DNA of 53,500 bases from an uncultured Oscillospiraceae bacterium (GCA_947629915.1 CANRFN010000026.1:1-53500); one strand, 5' to 3'; positions 24,237 to 32,589 are shown, counted from the stretch's first letter. Numbers and translations are program-made. The notes: generated by a model from the sequence alone, not told the origin.

Positions 24237-24339
24237 GGTGATACGTTTCACGAAGGCCATTGCAGCCTCCGTCTTGCGCTTTTGGTTCCTTTGGCGTTCC
24301 TTTTCATCGGCAGCTCATTTGAGCAGAAGGAGGCAGCAT

Positions 24340-24991
24340 ATGAGCAGCAACAGCATTCCATCGGCACCCGCCCGCAAGCACAGCAAGAAGGTCATTCTGC
24401 TTGTCCTGGCCATACTGCTGGCCGTGGCGGCCATTGTGGGATACAACGTCTGGCAGCACGTCCGCCCATACAGCCCGTACAAGTTCCGCCCCAACAAGTG
24501 GGAGGAGCCCTATTCCAAGAACATCCCGCTGGACGAGATGAATTTCGGGGGAGTACGGGTACTCTTTCCGCCCCTACGCTGCGGGGGCCTATCCAGACAT
24601 GGTGAACACCGTGCAGCTGCCCTGCGATGTGCGGTACTACACCAAGCCCGGAGACAAGGACCCGGTGCTCACCCTGAAGAAGGGCACCGCCGTTGTTGTG
24701 GACCTTCCTGAGGACGAGGGCGTTGGCATCCGCTGCTGGCCGGACTATCAGAAGGGCTGGCGATACGACGTCCCATTCCCCCTAGATGGAAGCACAGAGG
24801 ACGCCGCAGAGCGCCAGATGTACTACGTCCGCACCGAAGACCTGGTAAAGGTGGCGGAGGTATTCATGGACGCGAACTGGCGGTACTTTAAAGGAGACTT
24901 CCTCACCAAGCATGCAGCGGCAAAGCGGCTGGTTCTCAGCATCGATGTCTCCCTGTACCAAGACGGGTGCTTCTGCTCCCCGGACCTGTAG
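24340..24991 (+). pseudogene. Membrane-anchored extracellular protein, interrupted by a +1 frameshift
   Basis: An ATG behind AGAAGGAGG opens a protein with a short basic N-terminus, one transmembrane helix (KKVILLVLAILLAVAAIVGY) and an extracellular part. At 24547-24551 the frame breaks at a run of five G; with four G the frame would read on as GEYGYSFRPYAAGAYPDMVN and continue to the stop at 24991, giving about 216 residues. The downstream part (YYVRTEDLVKVAEVF and CFCSPDL) is clean and has no start of its own. Either a real inactivating mutation, a homopolymer sequencing error, or, less likely, programmed slippage. No family recognised. Confidence 0.6.
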
Positions 24992-25018
24992 GGCGAAAGG
25001 ATAACAGGCCACACCTTG

Positions 25019-25054
25019 GGCCACGCACCGGCAGCGCCGGTACGTGGCCTTTTT
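25019..25054 (+). terminator. Terminator after the frameshifted gene
   Basis: GGCCACG/CGTGGCC outer stem with an inner ACCGGC/GCCGGT stem, followed by five T (25050-25054). Confidence 0.7.
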
Positions 25055-25133
25055 CTCTCCCGGCAGGCAGGCCCGGGCAACGAATTCCACAAGAAAAAAG
25101 ATGGAAAAATCTGCGTCTCGGCAAAACTACATA

Positions 25134-25162
25134 TTGACACGGGCGCCCGTTTGGACTACTAT
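25134..25162 (+). promoter_or_regulatory. Promoter of nrdG-nrdD
   Basis: Perfect TTGACA (25134-25139), 17-bp spacer, TACTAT (25157-25162), 60 nt before the nrdG ATG. No NrdR box pair was recognised. Confidence 0.65.
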
Positions 25163-25221
25163 ATCTTGTGCTGCCGCTTTTCGCCGGCGGCACCATCCAG
25201 GCCAAGACCGGAGGTTCCCCC

Positions 25222-25935
25222 ATGCAAGTAGGCGGCTTTCAAAAACTCACCCTTCTGGACTACCCCGACAAGGTGGCCTGCATCGTCTTCACCAAGGGCT
25301 GCAGCTTCCGCTGTCCCTTCTGCTACAACGCCGATCTGGTGCTCCCGGCCGGCCATGCAGACCCCTGCACAGAGGAGGATGTTCTCCGGTACCTCAACCA
25401 GCGCCGGCACCTGCTGGAGGGCGTGGTGGTAACCGGGGGAGAGCCCCTGCTGCAGCCGGATCTGCCCGCCTACCTGGAGAAGGTACAGGCGCTGGGGCTG
25501 TCCGTAAAGCTGGACACCAACGGCAGCTTCCCCAGGCGGCTCCAGGGTCTCTTGGAGCAGAAGCTCGTAGACTATGCGGCCATAGACATCAAGCACGCCC
25601 CAGACCGGTACGGTGCGGCAACCGGCCTTCCCAACAATGCGGCCGTACCCCTGGTAGAGGAGAGCATCCAGGTGCTTGCAGGTGCGGGCATCCCCTGGGA
25701 GCTCCGCACCACAGTGGTGCAGGGCATCCACACCAAGGAGTCCCTCATCGATCTGGCCCGCTGGCTCCAGGCGCAGCTCCCGCAGCCGGTCCCCTGGTAC
25801 CTCCAATCGTACCAGGACGAGGGCCACATCATCGCACCGGGCGGTCTCTCCGCCTTTTCCATCACCGAACTGCAGCAGATTCTGGCCGAGGTACAGCGCC
25901 TCTGGCCGGCTGCCGCTTTGCGCAGCGCGAACTGA
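25222..25935 (+). CDS. nrdG: Anaerobic ribonucleotide reductase activating protein (radical SAM)
   Basis: 237 residues. Uses a [4Fe-4S] cluster and S-adenosylmethionine to create the glycyl radical on NrdD. The cluster motif is KGCSFRCPFCYN (CxxxCxxC) at about residues 26-37, followed by VVTGGEPLLQPDL, the SAM-binding GGE. This is the longer, single-cluster activase type. GGAGG precedes the ATG; an upstream frame extension to 25168 has no such site. It is 40 nt ahead of nrdD, an unusual order since nrdD is often first, and clearly co-transcribed. Confidence 0.92.
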   Translation: MQVGGFQKLTLLDYPDKVACIVFTKGCSFRCPFCYNADLVLPAGHADPCTEEDVLRYLNQRRHLLEGVVVTGGEPLLQPDLPAYLEKVQALGLSVKLDTNGSFPRRLQGLLEQKLVDYAAIDIKHAPDRYGAATGLPNNAAVPLVEESIQVLAGAGIPWELRTTVVQGIHTKESLIDLARWLQAQLPQPVPWYLQSYQDEGHIIAPGGLSAFSITELQQILAEVQRLWPAAALRSAN

Positions 25936-25975
25936 CACACGAAAACGATAATATCGAGAAACGGAGCACACGAAT

Positions 25976-28369
25976 ATGAGCAATTACATGGTTGTGAAGC
26001 GGGACGGCAAGTGCGTGGAGTTCGAGCTTCACAAGATCATCGATGCCATCCGCAAGGCCTTTGACGCCATGGACAAGCACCAGCACAGCGAGGTGCTGGA
26101 ACTGCTGGCCCTGCGGGTGACCGCGGATTTCGACAGCAAGATCCGCGATGGCCGCATCTCCGTGGAGGAGATCCAGGACAGCGTGGAGCGGGTGCTGTCC
26201 CAGTCCGGATACGCCGATGTGGCCAAGGCGTACATCCTGTACCGCCGGCAGCGGGAGAAACTGCGCCAGACCCAGAGCACGCTGCTGGACTACAAGAAGA
26301 CGGTGGACAACTACCTGCGGGTCTCGGACTGGCGGGTGAAGGAGAACTCCACCGTGACCTACTCCGTGGGCGGCCTGATCCTCTCCAACTCCGGCGCCAT
26401 CACCGCCAACTACTGGCTCAGCGAGATCTACGATGACGAGATCGCAGACGCCCACCGGAACGCGGACATCCACCTCCACGACCTGTCCATGCTCACCGGC
26501 TACTGCGCCGGCTGGTCTCTGAAGCAGCTCATCCAGGAGGGCCTCGGCGGCATCCCCGGCAAGATCACCTCCGCCCCGGCCAAGCACCTGAACACCCTCT
26601 GCAACCAGATGGTGAACTTTCTGGGCATCATGCAGAACGAGTGGGCGGGCGCACAGGCCTTCTCCTCTTTCGACACCTATCTCGCCCCCTTCGTGAAGGC
26701 GGACAACCTCACCTACGACCAGGTGAAGAAGAGCATCGAGTCCTTCATCTACGGCGTGAACACCCCGTCCCGCTGGGGCACCCAGGCGCCGTTCTCCAAC
26801 ATCACCCTGGACTGGACGGTGCCCTCCGATCTGGCGAACCTCCCGGCCATCGTGGGCGGCAAAGAGATGCCCTTCACCTACGGGGACTGCAAGCCCGAGA
26901 TGGACATGGTGAACCGCGCCTTCATCGAGGTGATGGTGGAGGGAGACGCCCAGGGGCGGGGCTTCCAGTATCCCATCCCCACCTACTCCATCACCCGCGA
27001 CTTCGACTGGTCTGAGACGGAGAACAACAAGCTGCTCTTCGAGATGGCGGCCAAGTACGGCACCCCCTACTTCTCCAACTACATCAACAGCGACATGGAG
27101 CCCAGCGATATCCGGAGCATGTGCTGCCGGCTGCGCCTGGATCTCCGGGAGCTGCGCAAGAAGAACGGCGGCTTCTTCGGCAGCGGCGAGAGCACCGGCT
27201 CTGTGGGCGTGGTTACCATCAACCTGCCCCGGATCGCCTACCTCGCCAAGGACGAGGAGGACTTCTTCAAGCGGCTGGACAAGCTCATGGACCTCTCCGC
27301 CCGGTCCCTGAAGATCAAGCGGACGGTGATCGGGGAGCTGCTGGACGCCGGCCTCTACCCGTACACCAAGCACTATCTGGGCTCTTTCGACCACCACTTC
27401 TCCACCATCGGCCTTGTGGGCATGAACGAGGCCGGCCTCAACGCCAACTGGCTGCAGAAGGACCTCACCCACGAGGAGACCCAGGTGTTCGCCAAGAAGG
27501 TGCTGAACCACATGCGGGAGCGGCTCTCGGACTACCAGGAGCAGTATGGAGACCTGTACAACCTGGAGGCCACCCCGGCGGAGTCCACCGCATACCGCCT
27601 CGCCAAGCACGATGTGGAGCGCTACCCGGACATCAAGACCGCGGCCAACCCCGGCGGCACCCCCTACTACACCAACAGCTCGCACCTGCCGGTGGGCTAC
27701 ACCGAGGACATCTTCACCGCCCTGGACATCCAGGACCAGCTGCAGACCCTCTACACCTCCGGCACTGTGTTCCACGCCTTCCTGGGCGAGCGGCTCTCGG
27801 ATTGGAGAACCGCGGCCAAGCTGGTGCGCTCCATCGCCGAGAACTACAAGCTCCCGTACTACACCCTCTCCCCCACCTACTCCGTCTGCAAGGACCACGG
27901 CTACCTGGTGGGCGAGCAGAAGGTCTGCCCCATCTGCGGCCAGAAGACCGAGGTGTACAGCCGCATCACCGGCTATTACCGCCCCGTACAGAACTGGAAC
28001 GATGGCAAGGCCCAGGAGTTCATCCAGCGCAAGACCTACCAGGTGCACGGAGCGGCCTTTCCCACCGCAGCCCAACCCAGCGATGCGCCCACGGCAGCTG
28101 CGGAGGCCCCCAAGCCGGCAGCGGCATCCCTGTCCCGGAAGCTCTTCACCACCGCCAGATGCCCCAACTGCGTGCTGGTAAAGAGGAAGCTGGAGGAGGC
28201 CGGCATCCCCTATGAGACCGTCTCCGCCGAGGAGCAGCCGGATCTCTGCCGCGCCTACGGGATCCTGCAGGCCCCCACGCTGGCGGTGGACACCGCAGAT
28301 GGCGTCCAGCTCTATGTGGGCGCCGGAGAGATCCTCGCCTATCTGGAGCAGGCAAAGATGGCGTGCTGA
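25976..28369 (+). CDS. nrdD: Class III anaerobic ribonucleoside-triphosphate reductase with C-terminal glutaredoxin-like domain
   Basis: 797 residues. Makes deoxyribonucleotides under strict anaerobiosis. Residues 1-95 are an ATP-cone regulatory domain (MVVKRDGKCVEFELHKI). The barrel holds MCCRLRLDL with the radical cysteine at about 384. The glycyl radical site is RITGYYRPVQNW with Gly666, preceded by a zinc site of C638, H641, C651 and C654. After a Pro/Ala linker (about 690-715) comes a redoxin domain (about 718-797) with C729-PN-C732 and the cis-proline stretch QAPTL. I infer that the fused domain supplies the electrons, as free redoxins do for NrdD2-type enzymes, rather than formate. Confidence 0.93.
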   Translation: MSNYMVVKRDGKCVEFELHKIIDAIRKAFDAMDKHQHSEVLELLALRVTADFDSKIRDGRISVEEIQDSVERVLSQSGYADVAKAYILYRRQREKLRQTQSTLLDYKKTVDNYLRVSDWRVKENSTVTYSVGGLILSNSGAITANYWLSEIYDDEIADAHRNADIHLHDLSMLTGYCAGWSLKQLIQEGLGGIPGKITSAPAKHLNTLCNQMVNFLGIMQNEWAGAQAFSSFDTYLAPFVKADNLTYDQVKKSIESFIYGVNTPSRWGTQAPFSNITLDWTVPSDLANLPAIVGGKEMPFTYGDCKPEMDMVNRAFIEVMVEGDAQGRGFQYPIPTYSITRDFDWSETENNKLLFEMAAKYGTPYFSNYINSDMEPSDIRSMCCRLRLDLRELRKKNGGFFGSGESTGSVGVVTINLPRIAYLAKDEEDFFKRLDKLMDLSARSLKIKRTVIGELLDAGLYPYTKHYLGSFDHHFSTIGLVGMNEAGLNANWLQKDLTHEETQVFAKKVLNHMRERLSDYQEQYGDLYNLEATPAESTAYRLAKHDVERYPDIKTAANPGGTPYYTNSSHLPVGYTEDIFTALDIQDQLQTLYTSGTVFHAFLGERLSDWRTAAKLVRSIAENYKLPYYTLSPTYSVCKDHGYLVGEQKVCPICGQKTEVYSRITGYYRPVQNWNDGKAQEFIQRKTYQVHGAAFPTAAQPSDAPTAAAEAPKPAAASLSRKLFTTARCPNCVLVKRKLEEAGIPYETVSAEEQPDLCRAYGILQAPTLAVDTADGVQLYVGAGEILAYLEQAKMAC

Positions 28370-28398
28370 GCCCGCACACATACCCTCGATAAGAACAA

Positions 28399-28436
28399 TC
28401 ACCGGCCAGGCTGATCAAAGCCTGGCCGGTGATTTT
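28399..28436 (+). terminator. Terminator of nrdG-nrdD
   Basis: Fourteen-base stem (28399-28412 with 28419-28432) followed by TTTT, 30 nt after the nrdD stop. Confidence 0.75.
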
Positions 28437-28615
28437 CTATCCCAAGGTCTCATACGGCACATTGCGCCGATGGTCTCGTTCCTGCAGCCAACCAGGGCCA
28501 CGGCTGCCGGCCCTGGGGCCATTCCAGCAAAACATGACCCCCACCGCAATTTCATTGCACGAAATACATTTGATCAATCAGACTGTTAGAGAAGCTCTCA
28601 CCTGCTCCCTCGCTT

Positions 28616-29206
28616 TCAAGCCAACCGCTGGTTCTCCGAAAGCTTCCCTATCGCCTGCTCCAGATCACACGGGTGAAATCCGTGAATGAGGCCCAGCAGC
28701 GCATCTTCCTGATCCTTTGGCAGCCCGGTCTTCCGGTCCTCCGGCTGGTATGCGCAGTTCAGGAAGACAAAGTGACGTAAGAACCGCTCGGTTCCGGGAA
28801 TTAGACCGCCTCTGTCATGGTACAGCAGATCTCCGCTCCTCGTTGTGTCTTCGCAGCAGAGAAAGATAGCCCAGACTTCAGGACACTCCCAATCCTCTTT
28901 GTCTCTCGATGCCAGCAGCCCCAAAGACGACATGTAGTGCACGCCCATCCCAACAGACATCTCTGCCCAATCTCGGAGCATCTTCAGGCCATACACGGTG
29001 TTGTCCTCTGCCCAGCAGACCAGATCCATGCAGGCTCGTACCTTGGCACCGGCAGCTGTGCAATCCACGTCCGCCTCTACTCGGTCCAAAGGGATGTCTC
29101 GCCTCCCCGTGATGGCTTCCAGCCACTCCTTCACCTGGAACCCAGAGCGCACCGTACGCTGCTGAACGCCCTCAGCCGCATCCATCCGCATGTTCTCCTG
29201 ACCCAT
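28616..29206 (-). CDS. Short PD-(D/E)XK (PDDEXK_2/Rpn-like) nuclease family protein, probably degenerate
   Basis: 196 residues. Related to the 378-residue protein encoded at 31238-32374: shared landmarks are ITGRRDI, VEADVDCTAAG, ARDMDLV-like RACMDLVCW, CPEVWAIFLCCEDTT, LLYHDRGG, FVFLNCAYQPEDRKTGLP and LIHGF. The family is annotated as nuclease or transposase-associated; enteric members are DNases. Here the second catalytic block, which should be E-x-Q/K, reads YGLKML, so activity is doubtful. The protein stops just where the C-terminal domain begins in its long relative. AAGGAGG six bases before ATGGGTCAG sets the start. Confidence 0.6.
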   Translation of the reverse strand: MGQENMRMDAAEGVQQRTVRSGFQVKEWLEAITGRRDIPLDRVEADVDCTAAGAKVRACMDLVCWAEDNTVYGLKMLRDWAEMSVGMGVHYMSSLGLLASRDKEDWECPEVWAIFLCCEDTTRSGDLLYHDRGGLIPGTERFLRHFVFLNCAYQPEDRKTGLPKDQEDALLGLIHGFHPCDLEQAIGKLSENQRLA

Positions 29207-29233
29207 TTTGATATTCCTCCTTGAAAGCATCTC

Positions 29234-29690
29234 TCAGACCGTCTCGCGTTCAGCGGTGTCCTGCTGTTGCAGCAAGCCCATCCTGGTGCGTTTGTCTGGC
29301 TGAGGCTGTCTGTTGGCAGCCCGGGCATCCGACAAGATTCTTTCGATCTCATCGATATCTTTGAGTGTCATGCCACGCTTGATCATCTTACGCATCTTGC
29401 CAATTGCTACATTGACCCGGGCAGCAAACTCTGCCCTATCCTCGTTTCGTACATGTTCCGCAGCACGTTTCGCAATTCGTTTCTCCCGTGCCTTAAAATA
29501 CTCTGCATACTCGTTTTCCAAGCAGACCACTCCTCTCGCCCCAAATTGCTCTCCACGCTGTTTGAATGTCCGATGCCACATATTCTCTGGATCACTCTCA
29601 CAAAAATCGTGGATCATCTCAAGTAATACCTTTTCCCGCTCTTCCCCTAGCTCAGCATCAGGGTCAACTGCTACAGCAAGCCTGCTACTG
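29234..29690 (-). pseudogene. Orphan C-terminal fragment 1 of a PD-(D/E)XK family gene
   Basis: About 150 codons matching only the C-terminal part of the 378-residue relative, starting at VLLEMIHDFCESDPENM (against LLLELIHDFCEGDPNKM), then NEYAEYFKAREKRIAKRAAEHVRNEDRAEFAARVNVAIG. The catalytic core is absent; upstream sequence (MPTDGLQQDK) is derived from the flanking repeat. It lies 27 nt upstream of the short PD-(D/E)XK gene on the same strand. It might be decayed debris or a stand-alone C-terminal product; no ribosome-binding site decides this. Confidence 0.55.
29400..29534. repeat. Direct repeat R1, copy a
   Basis: 135 bp matching 29806-29940 at a constant offset of 406 with about a dozen substitutions and no gaps. 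It encodes the NEYAEYF...RNEDRAEFAARVNVAIG segment. Confidence 0.75.
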
Positions 29691-29838
29691 GATTTGTCCT
29701 GCTGAAGGCCGTCAGTTGGCAACCCGCCCAGTCTGGTTCGAGTTCAACAAGACGTCTTTGATCCTCTGGATGTCGTCATCCTTCATACCGCCATTCCGCA
29801 TCAAGCCAATTGCTACATTGACCCGAGCAGCGAACTCT
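29668..29838. repeat. Direct repeat R2, copy a
   Basis: 171 bp matching 31194-31364 at a constant offset of 1526, no gaps, near-identical over the first 90 bp. It includes the stop codon and 44 bp of downstream noncoding sequence. Confidence 0.8.
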
Positions 29839-30010
29839 GCCCTATCCTCGTTTCGAGCACGTTCCTCAGCACGTTTCGCAATTCGTTTCTCCCGCGCCGC
29901 AAAATACTCTGCATACTCATTTTCCAAGCAGACCACTCCTCCTTCTGACACCAATATTTCCTCTCCACGCTGTATGAATGTACGATGCACCATCTTCATT
30001 CGTCCTACCT
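29712..30010 (-). pseudogene. Orphan C-terminal fragment 2 of a PD-(D/E)XK family gene
   Basis: About 100 codons corresponding to the end of the 378-residue relative: MVHRTFIQRGEEI, then CLENEYAEYFAAREKRIAK, EFAARVNVAIGLMRNGGMKD, and the same ending LLNSNQTGRVAN. The open frame continues upstream to 30230 but that part resembles nothing in the family. It retains an intact stop and 3' flank. Confidence 0.55.
29806..29940. repeat. Direct repeat R1, copy b
   Basis: Partner of 29400-29534. Confidence 0.75.
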
Positions 30011-30350
30011 CTGCTGAGCACCCCTGAAACCTATCTCCCAAACCTTCTCTTCTACCCAGCAGAGGTTGGCCCTCTTCGAGATGGGCTCGCAAGCCCACCG
30101 TTTTCAAGAACCACACCGTGCTTTCTTCAGTTATTCTAGCACCATCTGGTTCGAATATCAATAGCGACATTTCGCTTTTCACAATGTTATCCCCCATCCA
30201 ATCAAAGATCATTTTTGCAGCAATTTGCATTGATTATTCTCGATTTGCCCAGCATTCTTACGACTTTGTCCTACCTTTTTCCGCGGATTCTCCCTCTCCA
30301 GCATACAGAGGCTCTGCCATTTCCCTTTTCTGATCTGCCCCGCTGAGGCA

Positions 30351-30404
30351 TGTACACAAACGCCAGCGCCCGGATGGGATCTCTCCTCCCATCCGGGCGC
30401 TGGC
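30351..30404. repeat. Duplicate of the cysK terminator hairpin
   Basis: 54 bp nearly identical to 33005-33059, including TGTACACAAA at the left edge and the long inverted repeat. In this copy the T-tract on the minus strand is broken by a G (GTTTGTG against TTTTTGTG), so it is probably a weaker terminator. Confidence 0.8.
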
Positions 30405-30510
30405 TTCAAGCTGTTGTCCTCTTGTCTGGTGTCGGCGCAGATCTGCGTGGAGAGGTGCTGGTTTCCGTTTGAGAACAGGTCCCAATGGGCTTCTCTCTGC
30501 TCACAGCGGT
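30405..30510 (-). pseudogene. Decayed relic of a cysK 3' end
   Basis: Directly upstream (minus strand) of the duplicated hairpin, a frame reads DLFSNGNQHLSTQI, which lines up with TLFPDGGDKYLSTPL at the end of cysK, and the DNA matches patchily with gaps. No further cysK sequence is visible beyond this. It is a truncated, decayed copy. Confidence 0.4.
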
Positions 30511-30633
30511 TTTGTCCAAGCATCCCTCTCGCGTCAGCGGACACTGTTGGTACGCCACAGCGCAGGGCCTCTTCCAGCAGTAGAAACTGCAGATAGGCCC
30601 TCAGGCTCACCGAGGCAGCTACTGCCGTCAAGC

Positions 30634-30879
30634 TCAGATCACAACAGTGGACATGTACTCGTCAAACTGCTCCGGAGTCAAGCGCAACCACTTCCTGATT
30701 TTGTCCTCCGGAACATTGTCCCGGATCATATCGGCAAACTGCTGGCGTTCCTTCTCGGCAGCTGCTTCCCGGCACTCTTTTCTGACCTGTTCCTCAGTTT
30801 CCCGATTCCACTCAATAAAAAGGTCCTGAATCGCCTTGTCCCCCCTTTCATCCGGAGTCTTCGCTCCGCAGTTGTAAAA
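30634..30879 (-). pseudogene. C-terminal relic of a divergent Rpn/PD-(D/E)XK-like gene
   Basis: An 81-codon open stretch without start codon, ending VPEDKIRKWLRLTPEQFDEYM, preceded by a charged helix with EEQVRKECREAAAEKERQQF. This helix plus short helix-turn-helix-like ending is typical of Rpn/PDDEXK family C-termini, similar in kind to MSPDKVAEVTRLSKKDVNRL at 52.3 kb. A stop codon lies directly upstream, so it is a fragment. Confidence 0.45.
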
Positions 30880-30884
30880 TCACA

Positions 30885-31125
30885 ATATATTTTCCCTCCA
30901 TATTATAACATCGCCAGTTCAGATATGCAATAGTGTTCCGCTCTCAGTATCTCACGCTATCTTGGTATTCAATGTATTTTTACAGCAATTCTCTTTATAA
31001 TCCATCGCTTTAGCCGGTATTCTTTCAATGTTGTCCTACAATATTCCGTTGTTTTTCTCCCTGTGCCAGCAGCGCAGCACCCGATTTCTTCTCTACGGCG
31101 CGATCCGCCTCACACTTCAGCACAA
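30885..31125. other. AT-rich spacer in the accessory block, no gene seen
   Basis: Noticeably more A+T-rich than most of the window, with no reading frame supported by a ribosome-binding site or similarity. Confidence 0.4.
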
Positions 31126-31131
31126 GAAAAA

Positions 31132-31171
31132 ACAAGTGCCAGGACGGGATCCCTCCCGCTCTGGCACTTGT
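31132..31171 (-). terminator. Terminator of the 378-residue PD-(D/E)XK gene
   Basis: Eleven-base stem (31132-31142 with 31161-31171) plus an inner CGGGA/TCCCG pair, followed on the minus strand by TTTTTTCTTG. Its loop region (GGGATCCCTCC) resembles that of the duplicated cysK terminator (GGGATCTCTCC). Confidence 0.65.
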
Positions 31172-31193
31172 CCTCTGTCTATTGTCCGGCCAG

Positions 31194-31364
31194 CTGCTAC
31201 AGCAAGCCTGCTACTGAGTTTGTCCTGCTGAAGGCCGTCAGTTGGCAACCCGCCCAGTCTGGTTCGAGTTCAACAAGGCATCTTTGATCCTCCGGATGTC
31301 GTCATCCTTCAAACCGCAATTCCGCATCAAGCCAACTGCTGCGTTGGTCCGAGCAGCGAACTCT
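31194..31364. repeat. Direct repeat R2, copy b
   Basis: Partner of 29668-29838. It covers the end of the intact PD-(D/E)XK gene and its 3' noncoding flank. Confidence 0.8.
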
Positions 31365-32374
31365 TTCTCATCCTCTTCTCTGGTCGCTGTTCTGGTCAAT
31401 ATCTCGGTCTCTTCTCGAGTCTGTTTCCGTACTTCTTCATTCTTCATCGCCACATATCTGTCAAACTCCTCTTCCAATTTGGTCCACCCTCTTTCATCCC
31501 GTTGATGCAGTTCAAAAGCCCGCTTTTTAAAAGAATCATGTATCATCTTGTTGGGATCTCCCTCACAGAAATCGTGAATGAGCTCCAAAAGCAATTTCTC
31601 CTGCTTCAGAGGCAACCCTGTTTTTTTATTCTCAGGAGAAGCCTTTTCCTTATTGTAGGCGCAATTCACATACACAATGTGTTGCAAATACAGTTTTTTA
31701 GCGGGATCATATGCAGACTCGTCGTGGTACAACAGCTTTCCCTCATTCAGCACATCATACCGGCAGATAAAAATGATCCATACCTCAGGCATCTCAGAAT
31801 CCTCTTGCCCTTTTCCCAAAGCGACGCTACCCAGAATATCCTGATAGCGAACCGCTCGTCCCATCGGTGCGTCCTTCGTTTTGATTTGCGCTTCTGTGTC
31901 ATACAGCGCCCTGTTGGAGTCTTTGCAAACCATGTCCATGACAGCATCCTTGCCGTCACCCACCCGGCTAAGGTCCACCTCGGTTTTCATAGAGGAAATC
32001 TCGATATTTTCCTTTCCGGTAACCGCATACAGTACTTCCTTTGCAAGGCCTACTTGCCCATCCAAAAAGGTTTGAAAGTATACCTTGTTCAAGAGTATGG
32101 CATCCTGTGCGGCTTTTTTGATCTCCTTTTTTTCCTCGTCCGTCCGGTCCACTCTTACCCTGCTATTGATCCCCTTGGCAACCTTGCCCAGGTAGTCAGA
32201 CAATTTGTCTTCGTGAATGGTGGATGTCACATCAATCTCCGGCAACCCGATCAACAGACCGATGAGATGCTGGATTGCCAGCATGAGCAGTAACAACTGC
32301 TCCACAGGCCGCTTCATGAGCTCCTTGAGCTTATCGGCCAGGTTGGTTTTTCCGTTGTTTCCCCTCTCGGACAT
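31238..32374 (-). CDS. PD-(D/E)XK nuclease family protein (PDDEXK_2/Rpn-like)
   Basis: 378 residues and apparently intact. An N-terminal helical region (VEQLLLLMLAIQHLIGLLIG, about 28-47) precedes the family core from about residue 115: LYAVTGKENIEI, DAVMDMVCKDSNRALYDTEAQI, where the Asp and the E-A-Q triad fit the catalytic D...ExQ arrangement, then APMGRAVRYQDIL and PEVWIIFICRYDVLNEGKLLYH. The C-terminal 110 residues are charged, coiled-coil-like, ending in a short helix pair (NCGLKDDDIRRIKDALL). Relatives are often called transposase-associated, but no transposase function is shown. Own promoter, ribosome-binding site (GGGGAG...AAGGAT) and terminator. Confidence 0.72.
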   Translation of the reverse strand: MSERGNNGKTNLADKLKELMKRPVEQLLLLMLAIQHLIGLLIGLPEIDVTSTIHEDKLSDYLGKVAKGINSRVRVDRTDEEKKEIKKAAQDAILLNKVYFQTFLDGQVGLAKEVLYAVTGKENIEISSMKTEVDLSRVGDGKDAVMDMVCKDSNRALYDTEAQIKTKDAPMGRAVRYQDILGSVALGKGQEDSEMPEVWIIFICRYDVLNEGKLLYHDESAYDPAKKLYLQHIVYVNCAYNKEKASPENKKTGLPLKQEKLLLELIHDFCEGDPNKMIHDSFKKRAFELHQRDERGWTKLEEEFDRYVAMKNEEVRKQTREETEILTRTATREEDEKEFAARTNAAVGLMRNCGLKDDDIRRIKDALLNSNQTGRVAN

Positions 32375-32473
32375 ATCCTTCTCTCCCCTCTGCGGAGAGA
32401 GTCAACCTGCCGTCCAGCTTCACACAAAGTCCATTCCAACAAAGCCACTGTCCTGCCTACCTGTGGCGCCTTC

Positions 32474-32502
32474 AGAGTAGCACATGCAAGAGCTTTTGTC
32501 AA
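32474..32502 (-). promoter_or_regulatory. Promoter of the intact PD-(D/E)XK gene
   Basis: Reading leftward: perfect TTGACA (32502-32497), 17-bp spacer, TACTCT (32479-32474), about 95 nt before the start codon. Confidence 0.6.
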
Positions 32503-32589
32503 GAAAGATTTCAGGTTTCTGCTGGATCCGGCAAGCTCACCCTCTCCAAAACATTGGAACCAGTGCTCTGCCAGCCAGAAGTCGTACAT

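Noticed and set aside
24540..24560. Programmed +1 frameshift
   Set aside because: No known slippery signal or downstream structure; a homopolymer error or mutation is simpler.
25862..28402. 846-residue open frame opposite nrdD
   Set aside because: Antisense shadow of a clear family gene; no ribosome-binding site and no recognisable motif.
30209..30631. 140-residue leftward frame in the accessory block
   Set aside because: Part of it is the worn cysK end and the duplicated hairpin read in another frame; not a gene of its own.
28616..32374. Insertion sequence or transposon
   Set aside because: The family is often labelled transposase, but I see no terminal inverted repeats, target duplications or DDE transposase frame.
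32314..32589. 91-residue leftward frame upstream of the 378-residue nuclease gene
   Set aside because: It overlaps that gene's promoter, ribosome-binding site and start in another frame and lacks its own start signal.
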